Source: Desulforamulus ferrireducens
Lineage (GTDB): Bacteria; Bacillota; Desulfotomaculia; Desulfotomaculales; Desulfotomaculaceae
DNA length: 64,000 nt
Direction: 5' to 3'
Assembly (NCBI RefSeq): GCF_002005145.1
Contig: NZ_CP019698.1
Coordinates: 372,001-436,000 of the forward strand
The translations under genes were made by a program, and so were the position numbers. Of the stretch, positions 31,573 to 38,640 are shown in pieces. Each line of letters starts with the position of its first letter. The stretch's first letter is position 1. The notes beneath the pieces are model-generated. The model was not told the DNA's origin and ran no database searches. It saw only the letters and a list, made by a program, of their open reading frames with translations.

Positions 31573-32316
31573 ATGAAGAATCTAAAACTTACCGTGGCCT
31601 ATGATGGCACTAATTTTCATGGCTTTCAGGAGCAGCGCGGCACAGGCCTCCGTACGGTGCAGGAAGTTCTGGAAACAACTCTAAGTAAAGTGGCGCAAAG
31701 ACCGATCCAAATCATTGGAGCAGGACGAACCGATGCCGGAGTTCATGCCCAGGGGCAAGTGGTGAACTTTCGCAGTGATTACTGGCCGATACCTACGGCT
31801 AAAATACACCTGGCCTTAAATACCCAGCTGCCTGAGGATCTGAGAGTTGTTCAGGCAGAGGAAGTGCCTTTGGACTTCCATGCCAGATATTGGGCCAAAA
31901 CGAAAACCTATCGTTACTCCATTTACCACCATCGGGTAATGTCACCTCTCCATCGTCTTTACTGTTACCATGAACCAAGGCAATTGGATATAGCGGCGAT
32001 GCAGGAAAGCTGTCAATATCTCCTGGGTACCCATGACTTTAAGTGCTTTCAGGCCCAGGGTTCACCGGTACAGGATACCGTCAGGACAATTTACCGGGCT
32101 GAATTAATTGAGGAAAAACCCATTATCCAGCTGTATCTCAAGGGAAATGGTTTTTTATATAATATGGTGAGGATTATTACCGGCACACTAATTAACATAG
32201 GGCTGGGCAAAAATAAACCGGAAGATATGGCCAAGATTATTGCCGGAAGAAATCGGGTTTTAGCGGGGACAACAGTTCCCCCTCAGGGCTTGTGTATGAT
32301 GGAAGTGGAGTACTAA
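31573..32316 (+). CDS. truA: tRNA pseudouridine(38-40) synthase TruA
   Basis: Converts uridines 38-40 of the tRNA anticodon arm to pseudouridine. ATG 31573 ([19 protein letters not shown]) follows GGTGGTGGAG; an in-frame GTG 31555 is six codons upstream. The 247-residue product has the catalytic Asp in [15 protein letters not shown] and the C-terminal [17 protein letters not shown]. Its location between the ECF genes and rplM is the same as in Bacillus. Confidence 0.96.
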   Translation: MKNLKLTVAYDGTNFHGFQEQRGTGLRTVQEVLETTLSKVAQRPIQIIGAGRTDAGVHAQGQVVNFRSDYWPIPTAKIHLALNTQLPEDLRVVQAEEVPLDFHARYWAKTKTYRYSIYHHRVMSPLHRLYCYHEPRQLDIAAMQESCQYLLGTHDFKCFQAQGSPVQDTVRTIYRAELIEEKPIIQLYLKGNGFLYNMVRIITGTLINIGLGKNKPEDMAKIIAGRNRVLAGTTVPPQGLCMMEVEY

Positions 32317-32336
32317 GAAAAGTCATGTAACTCCCC

Positions 32337-32365
32337 TTGACACACCATATCTCATCTATTAAAAT
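32337..32365 (+). promoter_or_regulatory. Promoter of rplM-rpsI
   Basis: TTGACA (32337-32342), 17-base spacer, TAAAAT (32360-32365). Nearly consensus and located 77 bases before rplM, so rplM-rpsI can be transcribed independently of truA. Confidence 0.8.
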
Positions 32366-32371
32366 ATTACC

Positions 32372-32418
32372 ATGTGTGACTGATTACGGCTCCCGCCCCG
32401 TTGTCGTAATCTGCACAG
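32372..32418 (+). promoter_or_regulatory. L13-type ribosomal leader
   Basis: Just after the predicted transcription start, GATTACG (32382-32388) pairs with CGTAATC (32405-32411), and TGTGT (32373-32377) can pair with GCACA (32413-32417). Position and shape match the L13 leader that controls rplM-rpsI in Bacillota. The assignment is by position and pairing only. Confidence 0.55.
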
Positions 32419-32441
32419 GCAGTAAGGAGGGTAAACGGATA

Positions 32442-32873
32442 ATGAAGACTACATTCATGGCCAAGCCAGCTGATATACAGCGCAAGTGGTTCGTCATCGA
32501 TGCTGCAGGAAAGCCCCTTGGTCGTGTGGCTACTGAAGCCGCTCGCATTTTACGTGGGAAGCACACTCCAATGTACACCCCCCACGTAGATACAGGTGAC
32601 CATGTAATTGTTATTAATGCTGCTAAGGTAGTTCTTACCGGTAAAAAGCTGGATCAAAAGATGTACACCCGGCACAGTGGTTATCCCGGTGGGTTAAAGC
32701 AAATTCCCTACCGTAAAATGATGGAAAAACGCTCTGAACTGATTGTGGAAAAAGCTATCAAAGGAATGTTACCCCATAATCGTTTGGGTGAACAACAAGC
32801 CAAAAAGCTCAAAGTATACGAAGGTAGCGAACATCCCCATCAGGCTCAAAAGCCGGAAGTATGGAATTTTTAA
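32442..32873 (+). CDS. rplM: 50S ribosomal protein L13
   Basis: An early 50S assembly protein. ATG 32442 ([20 protein letters not shown]) follows AGTAAGGAGGGTAAACGG; the open frame extends 35 codons upstream through the leader and is not coding there. It has 143 residues with [19 protein letters not shown], typical of L13. Confidence 0.97.
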   Translation: MKTTFMAKPADIQRKWFVIDAAGKPLGRVATEAARILRGKHTPMYTPHVDTGDHVIVINAAKVVLTGKKLDQKMYTRHSGYPGGLKQIPYRKMMEKRSELIVEKAIKGMLPHNRLGEQQAKKLKVYEGSEHPHQAQKPEVWNF

Positions 32874-32902
32874 TTTAGTCTTTACCGGAAGGAGGAAATG
32901 TT

Positions 32903-33295
32903 GTGGCTCAAGTACAATTTTACGGAACTGGTCGTCGTAAAAACGCAGTAGCCAGAGTTTATCTGGTCCCCGGTGAAGGCCAGATTTCCGTAAACAATAA
33001 ACAGGTATTGGAATATTTTGGTCGCAAGACCTTAGACATGGTTGTTCGTCAACCTTTAGAACTTACTAATACTGCCGGTCGTTTTGACGTAATTGTTAAA
33101 GTTGCCGGTGGCGGCGTAAGCGGTCAAGCTGGCGCTGTGAGACACGGTTTAGCCCGTGCCCTGGTGCAAGCAGACCCCAACCTGCGTCCTGTATTAAAGC
33201 GTGCTGGTTTCTTAACCCGTGACCCACGGATGAAAGAACGTCGTAAGTACGGTCTCAAGAAAGCTCGTCGCGCTCCTCAATTCTCCAAACGTTAA
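32903..33295 (+). CDS. rpsI: 30S ribosomal protein S9
   Basis: S9's C-terminal tail reaches the P-site tRNA. GTG 32903 ([20 protein letters not shown]) follows GGAAGGAGGAAATG. It has 130 residues ending [11 protein letters not shown], the conserved tail. The operon ends with a strong terminator. Confidence 0.98.
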   Translation: MAQVQFYGTGRRKNAVARVYLVPGEGQISVNNKQVLEYFGRKTLDMVVRQPLELTNTAGRFDVIVKVAGGGVSGQAGAVRHGLARALVQADPNLRPVLKRAGFLTRDPRMKERRKYGLKKARRAPQFSKR

Positions 33296-33308
33296 TTGGA
33301 CAGAAAAC

Positions 33309-33345
33309 AAAAACCCCGCAAACCCAGAGTTTGCGGGTTTTTTTG
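33309..33345 (+). terminator. Intrinsic terminator after rpsI
   Basis: CCCGCAAAC (33315-33323) pairs with GTTTGCGGG (33329-33337), followed by a run of seven T. It marks the boundary between the ribosomal block and the AT-rich insertion that follows. Confidence 0.95.
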
Positions 33346-33501
33346 CTGTTTAAGAACCCGTAATAATGGCTATAAATTAGCTCGTTAGTGACATTTTGGT
33401 TAATATAAAACAATCCATCATTATGGAGTATATTCTAGAAGAATCAAGGCTATTTGCAAGAAGGTAATTTATAGAAGATATAAAAACAATGGATGAATGG
33501 T

Positions 33502-33540
33502 AAGACTTACAACTTAGCAAAAAGACTTACAATTTTGTAA
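33502..33540 (+). promoter_or_regulatory. Operator-like repeat upstream of the HEPN cassette
   Basis: AAGACTTACAA occurs at 33502-33512 and again at 33522-33532, exactly 20 bases apart. The second copy runs into a perfect palindrome, TTACAA-TT-TTGTAA (33527-33540). The site lies 58 bases before the first cassette gene, in a 250-base gap that is otherwise AT-rich. A weak promoter-like TTGCAA (33454) and TATAAA (33479) lie upstream. Repressor binding is an inference from symmetry and position. Confidence 0.5.
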
Positions 33541-33597
33541 AAGGAATTTTTACCAAAACGGAGAATAAAGTTCCATATTGCTTTTGGAGGGAATGTT

Positions 33598-34221
33598 ATG
33601 AAGGTAAAATCACTTGACATTCAGAGGATTAACATTACTTTAGTGTTTGAAGAACTAGATAGAGATTTTATTTCAAGGGATTTTATCAGAAATATTCTAA
33701 CCAATAAACCAATTATTCATGAATTACCGGACGTTCTTTTAATAGTATACCCAGATATTCATGCTCAAGCAGTTATTGAAGGAAAAAGGATAAGTCTTAA
33801 TATTCAATATAAAAACGAAATAGCGTCAAATATTTACCAGACATTATCTATTCTAGCATGCGGATTTAAGGATGCAGTTACTAAAGGTAATCTTATTGCT
33901 TATGGATATAATTATGATGGAATCGGCGAAATTGAAGAGGATATGGGTTCAGTTAGTCTCATGTTTAAAGAAAAATTTCTCAAAGAACAAAAACAATTGG
34001 AGGATTATTTTGGTGGTGAAATATTCCTTATGTCTCCAAAATTTAGCTTAAGAAATCGTGAATGCGAGATCCATGTGGAATTCCAACCAATATCCGAATC
34101 AAGCTTCAGCTATCATCTTAACGTACACTTTAACACTACACAACTACCAAATTTTCAGGCCATTTCTGATATTGGAATTAGCAAGTTTGAATTTTTTAAA
34201 GGTTTTGTGGCAAGAATGTAA
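33598..34221 (+). CDS. Uncharacterised protein, cassette gene 1
   Basis: I do not recognise this 207-residue protein. ATG 33598 (MKVKSLDIQRINITLVFEEL) follows TTTTGGAGGGAATGTT. It has alternating beta-strand-like segments (PDVLLIVYPDIHAQAVIEG, RISLNIQYKN) and a central helix, with no signal peptide, membrane segment or catalytic motif that I can name. A YGYNYD motif lies near residue 102. It is AT-rich relative to the ribosomal genes beside it, and runs into gene 2 after 14 bases. It could be a sensor or partner of the HEPN-like protein; this is only context. Confidence 0.8.
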   Translation: MKVKSLDIQRINITLVFEELDRDFISRDFIRNILTNKPIIHELPDVLLIVYPDIHAQAVIEGKRISLNIQYKNEIASNIYQTLSILACGFKDAVTKGNLIAYGYNYDGIGEIEEDMGSVSLMFKEKFLKEQKQLEDYFGGEIFLMSPKFSLRNRECEIHVEFQPISESSFSYHLNVHFNTTQLPNFQAISDIGISKFEFFKGFVARM

Positions 34222-34235
34222 AGGAGTGCATAGTA

Positions 34236-34811
34236 ATGGGAACCGTTATCCCCATGACAAGCAATCCACGATATATTAGTAATATTCCTGATGCACAAGA
34301 ATATATTTTACAGAAACTTAATAGCAGGAACAGAGTTGGGTTGCCATTGTCATCCTCCGGAATAGATTTTTCAGATACCATTTCTACTGATAATATGATA
34401 CCAGCTGAAATTATTCAACTAATGCAGAGAATTATTAAGGAAAGTATCTCGGAGGCCCTAAGCTCGATTAGTACATCATGGACCAATCCTTCTCTGGCTC
34501 CATTAGAACAGGGGAGACTTGTGGATATGGGCCTAAACCTTTCTAGAGAAGCCGAGTACTTTATTCGAAAGTTGCAGAATGTTGATACCAAAAGGATACT
34601 AGTCTTTGACAATAATGGTATCATCAATATCTGGGCCATTGTTCAGTATGCAGATATTGACTTAGAAATGAAATACTCTGAACTGCTATTGGAGACAATG
34701 GAGGTATTTCCAAATACTGATTTGGAATTTATGGTGTTTGATGAGGAAGAAATTTGTAAAATACCTATCCCCAAGGAAGCAAAAACAATTTTTGCCAAGG
34801 AGGGGGATTAG
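34236..34811 (+). CDS. Uncharacterised protein, cassette gene 2
   Basis: A 191-residue protein from ATG 34236, with AAAGGAG at the end of gene 1 as ribosome binding site. Residues 1-60 look flexible and Ser-rich; 62-80 are helical. The C-terminal 75 residues, from about 118 (KRILVFDNNGIINIWAIVQY), form an alternating strand/helix domain with conserved-looking acidic residues (ADIDLEMKY, DLEFMVFDEEE) ending in IPIPKEAKTIFAKEGD. That pattern resembles small domains paired with HEPN genes, possibly an antitoxin or a nucleotidyltransferase-like remnant, but no GSxxxG/DxD motif is seen. Function unknown. Confidence 0.8.
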   Translation: MGTVIPMTSNPRYISNIPDAQEYILQKLNSRNRVGLPLSSSGIDFSDTISTDNMIPAEIIQLMQRIIKESISEALSSISTSWTNPSLAPLEQGRLVDMGLNLSREAEYFIRKLQNVDTKRILVFDNNGIINIWAIVQYADIDLEMKYSELLLETMEVFPNTDLEFMVFDEEEICKIPIPKEAKTIFAKEGD

Positions 34812-34812
34812 G

Positions 34813-35172
34813 TTGCCAGCTCTAGAACAGCATATTTCCCAATATCAAAAGAATAAACAATTACTTGAACAAAGTTGTTTTGACATTGAAAATACAGATT
34901 ACCCCGAATGGGTTGTTACTATACTTTTCTATACTGCTGTTCACTTAATCGAGGCAGAATTAGCAAAATACAGTCAACACTGTTTAAATCACAAAACTAG
35001 GAACAAAGCTGTTATAGCTGTGGAGAATTGTAAACCAATTTTTCCGGAGTATGAAACACTATACAGACAAAGTAAAAAGGCTAGATATGATTGTACTATT
35101 TTTACTCCAAAAAAAATTAAGCAAATTTGGAGCCTATTCGAAAGAATAGAATCACATCTTAAGGTTTCCTAA
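34813..35172 (+). CDS. HEPN-like small helical protein, cassette gene 3
   Basis: TTG 34813 (MPALEQHISQYQKNKQLL) is selected because AAGGAGGGGG lies 7 bases upstream and the start is one base after the gene 2 stop; the open frame runs further upstream inside gene 2 in another frame. The 119-residue protein appears all-helical. It has FYTAVHLIEAELA at 39-51, His60 and Arg63-Asn64 in NHKTRN, and YETLYRQSKKARYD at 80-93. This combination, an alpha-helical FYxAxH segment, an HxxRN and a late YxxL...SxxARY, matches HEPN-type proteins, many of which are RNases in toxin-antitoxin or defence loci. Family assignment is by eye; catalysis is not shown. Confidence 0.7.
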   Translation: MPALEQHISQYQKNKQLLEQSCFDIENTDYPEWVVTILFYTAVHLIEAELAKYSQHCLNHKTRNKAVIAVENCKPIFPEYETLYRQSKKARYDCTIFTPKKIKQIWSLFERIESHLKVS

Positions 35173-35179
35173 TTAAAAT

Positions 35180-35207
35180 AACCACCTCCACCCGGTGGTT
35201 TTTTTAT
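35180..35207 (+). terminator. Intrinsic terminator of the HEPN cassette
   Basis: AACCACC (35180-35186) pairs with GGTGGTT (35194-35200) and is followed by T7. It lies 8 bases after the last cassette gene and defines the three genes as one transcript. Confidence 0.9.
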
Positions 35208-35455
35208 TTCCCATAAAACACAAAAAACTTCCAGTTCTGCAAGAGCCTAGTAATATTTTTTATTTTATTTTTAATTAACTAAGATTCTAGACAGATGCAC
35301 AGGCATCAATCGAAACCAATATCATTATTAATGGGTAAAATCCAGGACTACTAACAGTATTATCAGCAACTCTAAAACCTGCTAATATCCATGGTTATAC
35401 CCCCTTCTCATTATGAAATAGGGTACAACACCGCACCTGCAGGCACAGTAGGATA
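35208..35455. other. Non-coding AT-rich stretch
   Basis: About 250 bases after the cassette terminator contain no reading frame, promoter or repeat that I can support. It may be decayed sequence continuous with the pseudogene that follows. Confidence 0.5.
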
Positions 35456-35743
35456 AACGGTACAATTTCTATTCCGGTGACAGGCAAATACTGTTGTAAA
35501 TGTTACAGCTACCCAAGAGGACAATAGTCAGTTGTCCAGAGAAACCATTGGCAACCGACCGGTATTCGAGTAAACTATGGCAGTGTATCGTTCGCTATCC
35601 CTACACTCTCGGTCCCAATGAAAAAGCTGAAAATATCTGTGCTGTATATATTGACGGCAATGGAAGGGTACAATAGCTCACCAACTCTGATTTATGACAG
35701 CGAGGAAAAGGTACTGCGCTTTGTCACAAACCACTTCAATTGA
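35456..35743 (+). pseudogene. Frameshifted remnant of an S-layer-like surface protein
   Basis: Reading across three frames reconstructs a recognisable domain: NGTISIPVTG (35456 on), then VNVTATQEDNSQLSRETIGN and RPVFE (35496-35570), then IRVNYGSVSFAIP, then YTLGPNEKAENICAVYIDGN followed by GRV, then YDSEEKVLRFVTNHFN to a stop at 35743. The order matches repeat domains of SLH/S-layer and other Bacillota surface proteins, in which RPVFD, SIPYTP, YIDGNG and FxTxHFS occur in the same sequence. Several frameshifts and in-frame stops separate the pieces, and no start or flanking domains remain. Certainly not expressed as a full protein. Confidence 0.7.
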
Positions 35744-35790
35744 TAGACTAGTCATAAACCCTTTACACAGGATTGCCGTTAAAGTGGCGT

Positions 35791-35834
35791 GGGGTGTCGC
35801 AAAACTACGGTATTGCGATACCCCCATTTTTTGT
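35791..35834 (+). terminator. Terminator-like hairpin upstream of cwlD
   Basis: GGGGTGTCGCAA (35791-35802) pairs with TTGCGATACCCC (35813-35824), with one G-T pair, followed by CATTTTTTG. It probably ended the now broken surface-protein gene. Confidence 0.8.
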
Positions 35835-35953
35835 CTATGAAAAGTAAGCCAGCCACATAATCATCCTTATTTAACCATCTATGCTTCTATTTACCAACTC
35901 ACCGGCATACCATTCCTGTAGAAGATTTGTACTGCTAAAGGAGTGGGTTTGCC

Positions 35954-36772
35954 GTGACATTTATTCGTGCCCTGAGGGTAAAAAAGCTCTATGTTGTTGG
36001 CTTCCTTGCCTTAATCATACTGGCTGTTCAACTCTACAAAATCACTGTGCTAAAACTGGAAGAAAACCATATTACAGCCATGTCCCATGTACTGGCCAAT
36101 AAAATCATTGTGGTGGACCCGGGGCACGGTGGCAGGGACCCTGGCAAGATAGGTGTTAGTGGGGTGCCGGAGAAAGAAATTAATTTAGAGGTAGCTAAAC
36201 GTCTGGCCATGGTACTGGGTCAAATGGGTGCGGCGGTTATCTTAACCCGGGATACAGACATAGATTTAAGTGATTCCTCAGCCTCGGGTTGGCACGGTAA
36301 AAAACGACAAGACCTCTCCCGCAGGGCAGATATAGCCAATGAAAGGGGTGCCGACCTCTTCATCAGTATTCACTGCAATGCCTTTACCAGTCCCAAGGAA
36401 CATGGAGCACAGGTTTTTTCCCATCCGGACTCCCAGGAAAGTAAAAAATTAGCTGAGTGTATTCAAAGGGAAATGACCACTATCCTGGGCAACACCAAGA
36501 GAAAGGCCAAACAGGTAGATTACTACGCCTTAAGTAAAACCCAAATGCCAGCAGCCATTGTGGAAATTGGCTTTGTTACCAATCCTAAGGAAGACAAACT
36601 CCTGCAAGACCCCCAATACCAGAGTAAAGTAGCCTGGAGTATAGCCGCCGGTATTATAAAATATTATGCCGATGAACAGCCCGAGGGAGAAAAAACACCT
36701 CAGGATAAAAACAACGAAGAAATTCTCAAAACCTTTAAACAGCATCCCGGTCATTACATACCTTCGCCTTAA
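35954..36772 (+). CDS. cwlD: N-acetylmuramoyl-L-alanine amidase, CwlD type
   Basis: An Amidase_3 enzyme cleaving the amide between MurNAc and the peptide; CwlD makes muramic delta-lactam in spore cortex. GTG 35954 (MTFIRALRVKKLYVVGFLAL) follows AAAGGAGTGG. The 272-residue protein has an N-terminal membrane anchor at 11-30 and zinc ligands in VDPGHGGRDPG (His), PEKEINLEVAKRL (Glu) and SIHCNAF (His), with the catalytic Glu in AAIVEIGFVTNP. In Bacillus cwlD follows rpsI closely, so the 2.6 kb before it here is probably an insertion. Confidence 0.93.
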   Translation: MTFIRALRVKKLYVVGFLALIILAVQLYKITVLKLEENHITAMSHVLANKIIVVDPGHGGRDPGKIGVSGVPEKEINLEVAKRLAMVLGQMGAAVILTRDTDIDLSDSSASGWHGKKRQDLSRRADIANERGADLFISIHCNAFTSPKEHGAQVFSHPDSQESKKLAECIQREMTTILGNTKRKAKQVDYYALSKTQMPAAIVEIGFVTNPKEDKLLQDPQYQSKVAWSIAAGIIKYYADEQPEGEKTPQDKNNEEILKTFKQHPGHYIPSP

Positions 36773-36829
36773 TGTATAGGCTGTGGGAAGGGATGATGCG
36801 AAGTAGCCTTTGGCCAGTGTTTTATTTTT

Positions 36830-36872
36830 GACTGGGGGAGTTGGCATAAAACAACTCCCCCAGTCGCTTTGC
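36830..36872 (+). repeat. Hairpin repeat, family B copy 1
   Basis: GACTGGGGGAGTTG (36830-36843) pairs perfectly with CAACTCCCCCAGTC (36852-36865), followed by GCTTTGCGAC. The right half, 36855-36872, recurs in inverted orientation at 38412-38395 with two differences, on the other side of the cysteine desulfurase gene. It may also end the cwlD transcript, but there is no U-run. Confidence 0.75.
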
Positions 36873-36890
36873 GACGGTCGATGGGCAATC

Positions 36891-36924
36891 TTTTAAGCTT
36901 AAGGCTTACAGCCTATGGCCCCAA
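36891..36924 (+). repeat. GGCC-type repeat fragment
   Basis: Contains AAGCTTAAGGCTTACAGCC and TATGGCCCC, the motifs used in the larger copies at 38461 and 30622. Short and degenerate. Confidence 0.5.
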
Positions 36925-36953
36925 AAAAGAATCAAAACCGTTCATTTACTTGA

Positions 36954-36980
36954 CAGTGAGAATCTTTATAACAGTCACTG
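36954..36980 (+). promoter_or_regulatory. TTGACA with inverted repeat before the cysteine desulfurase
   Basis: TTGACA at 36950-36955 overlaps the left arm of a perfect CAGTGA-N15-TCACTG inverted repeat (36954-36980). No well-spaced -10 is evident, but the symmetry suggests a regulator site. It lies 64 bases before the start of the downstream gene. Confidence 0.35.
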
Positions 36981-37043
36981 AAGCATAGAGTAATGCATAA
37001 AATGGAACATTAAACAGGTAAAACTATTTAAGGGGGCGAAATT

Positions 37044-38216
37044 TTGGTTTATTTTGATTCCGCAGCAACTTCCTGGCCCAAACCACCGGAGGTATGGCAG
37101 GCCATGGAACATTTTATAAAAAAAGTAGGAGCCAGCCCCGGCCGAGCAGGACATAGAAGGACAGTGGAAGCCAATGCTATTGTGGATGAAGCCAGACAGT
37201 TACTGGCAAAGCTTTTTAATATTAAGGATCACGAGCGTATTATCTTTACATTAAATGCCACCGATTCCCTAAATCTAGCCATCAAAGGATTGCTGAGACC
37301 CGGGGATCATGTGATTACCAGTTCGATGGAACATAACTCAGTAACACGTCCGTTATATACCCTGGCTTCCTATGGGGTGGAAGTAACCAAGGTGGCCTGT
37401 GATGGTCAGGGGAATATTTGTGTTAGAGATATTGAGGACGCCATCAGGCCCAATACCAGGGCCATTGTCATGACCCATGCTTCCAATGTCACAGGCACCA
37501 TCATGCCTGTGGAAGAGGTGGGCAGAATTGCCGCCAGGCATAATATTTACTTTATTATGGATGCGGCGCAGACAGCTGGTCTGTTAGACATTGATGTGGA
37601 GAAATTAAATATTAGCATCTTAACTTTTCCCGGTCATAAAAGCCTATTCGGGCCCCAGGGAACAGGGGGCCTTTATATCCGTGAGGGTGTAGAACTACTC
37701 ACATTAAGGGAAGGCGGCACCGGCAGCGGTTCGGAAACACCCACCCAACCGGCCATGATGCCCGAACGTTATGAAAGTGGTACTCTCAATGCTGTTGGTA
37801 TTGCTGGTTTAGGTGCCGGGGTTAAGTTCCTGCTAAGGGTGGGCATGGACAAGATCAGAGAGCATGAAATGAAATTAACTAAAAGGTTCCTGGACGGGGC
37901 GGCCAATATTAAGGGATTACAAATCTACGGGCCGCCAGATATCAAGCAAAGGGTACCGGTGGTTTCCTTCCGTATAGAAGGCTATCAGGCAGGGGAAGTG
38001 GGGGGAAGGCTGGATAAGGAATTTGACATTGCCTGTCGGGCAGGTTTACACTGTGCTCCCGATGCCCATCATACCCTGGGAACTTTTAAGGAAAAATTAG
38101 TGAGGTTTAGCTTTTCCTACTATAACACAGCGGAAGAGGTGGATTATGCTTTGCGGGCCTTAAGGCAAATTGCCGCTTCCCGGCCCACAGAAATTTCCAC
38201 TTTGCCGGTGAAATAA
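37044..38216 (+). CDS. Cysteine desulfurase family protein
   Basis: A PLP-dependent class V aminotransferase-fold enzyme, 390 residues, that would release sulfur from cysteine for Fe-S clusters or thio-cofactors. TTG 37044 (MVYFDSAATSWPKPPEVWQA) follows AAGGGGGCG. The PLP lysine is Lys199 in FPGHKSLFGPQGTGG, and the catalytic cysteine is probably Cys337 in RAGLHCAPDAHHTLG (Cys331 lies just before). The DSAATSWPKP start and this Cys context fit the stand-alone group related to, but distinct from, IscS/NifS. No iscU or isc regulator gene is adjacent; the acceptor is unknown. Confidence 0.92.
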   Translation: MVYFDSAATSWPKPPEVWQAMEHFIKKVGASPGRAGHRRTVEANAIVDEARQLLAKLFNIKDHERIIFTLNATDSLNLAIKGLLRPGDHVITSSMEHNSVTRPLYTLASYGVEVTKVACDGQGNICVRDIEDAIRPNTRAIVMTHASNVTGTIMPVEEVGRIAARHNIYFIMDAAQTAGLLDIDVEKLNISILTFPGHKSLFGPQGTGGLYIREGVELLTLREGGTGSGSETPTQPAMMPERYESGTLNAVGIAGLGAGVKFLLRVGMDKIREHEMKLTKRFLDGAANIKGLQIYGPPDIKQRVPVVSFRIEGYQAGEVGGRLDKEFDIACRAGLHCAPDAHHTLGTFKEKLVRFSFSYYNTAEEVDYALRALRQIAASRPTEISTLPVK

Positions 38217-38250
38217 CGGGGGCTGTTGTGCATTTAGGTGATGATGCGTA

Positions 38251-38320
38251 TTGGCCGTCGGCTTTCGGCCATCAGCCTTCGGCTTTAAATAATTGGCCTT
38301 TGGCCGTTAGCCATTGGCTT
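38251..38320 (+). repeat. GGCC-type repeat, left arm of a large inverted repeat
   Basis: Repeated units GGCCGTCGGCTTTCGGCCAT and CTTTGGCCGTTAGCCATTGG. Bases 38292-38311 form a perfect 20-base inverted match with 38556-38575. Together with the family B hairpin in the middle the 325-base stretch could fold into one large structure. Confidence 0.75.
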
Positions 38321-38394
38321 AGTTGGATTAAACATGGTACTCGTGGCACATTCCCCTGAAGAATTATTTGAGCCTCCACGCTATGGGGGGTGGT

Positions 38395-38441
38395 GCAAAG
38401 CGACAGAGGGAGTTTGGCAAGGGTTTATACCCAACTCCCTC
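38395..38441 (-). repeat. Hairpin repeat, family B copy 2 (inverted)
   Basis: GAGGGAGTT (38406-38414) pairs with AACTCCCTC (38433-38441). Read on the minus strand it matches the copy at 36830-36872: the AACTCCC arm and GTCGCTTTGC tail agree with few changes, while the loop is longer. Confidence 0.7.
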
Positions 38442-38460
38442 CATCGGTGAGGTTCTCAAA

Positions 38461-38576
38461 AAGGCCAAGAGCCAAGAGCCAAAAGCCTAAAGCTTACGGC
38501 CTATGGCCTAAGGCCAAAAAGCCGAAGGCCGACGGCTGATGGCCGATGGCCAAAAGCTAACGGCCAAAGGCCAATC
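38461..38576 (+). repeat. GGCC-type repeat, right arm
   Basis: About 115 bases of AAGCC, GGCCTA, GGCCGA and GGCTGATGGCC units with internal palindromes; complementary to the 38251-38320 block and including the 20-base perfect match. The whole gap between 38217 and 38630 carries no gene. Confidence 0.75.
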
Positions 38577-38595
38577 TTAGCTGACAGCCCTAAAA

Positions 38596-38640
38596 AGTAA
38601 GTGTCGCATATCAAAATACTCTGCGACACTTCACTTTTTT
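38596..38640 (-). terminator. Terminator of the FliK-like/FlhB-like unit (bidirectional)
   Basis: AAGTGTCGCA and TGCGACACTT arms pair, with T-runs on both sides (ACTTTTTTA on plus; ACTTTTTA on minus). It overlaps the stop codon of the minus-strand gene at 38631 and could also stop plus-strand transcription of the cysteine desulfurase. Confidence 0.8.

Noticed and set aside
33345-35953. Complete prophage or integrative element in the AT-rich insertion
   Set aside because: No integrase, transposase, attachment-site duplication or phage gene was found; only three small genes and one broken gene.
35881-36102. A 73-codon frame overlapping the start of cwlD
   Set aside because: It is out of frame with cwlD, lacks a ribosome binding site and has no family resemblance.
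36830-36872. Ordinary terminator of cwlD
   Set aside because: Strong stem but no downstream U-run, and its sequence recurs inverted at 38395, so it was treated as a repeat.
38251-38576. CRISPR array in the GGCC repeats
   Set aside because: Units are degenerate, palindromic and without regular unique spacers, and no cas genes are near.
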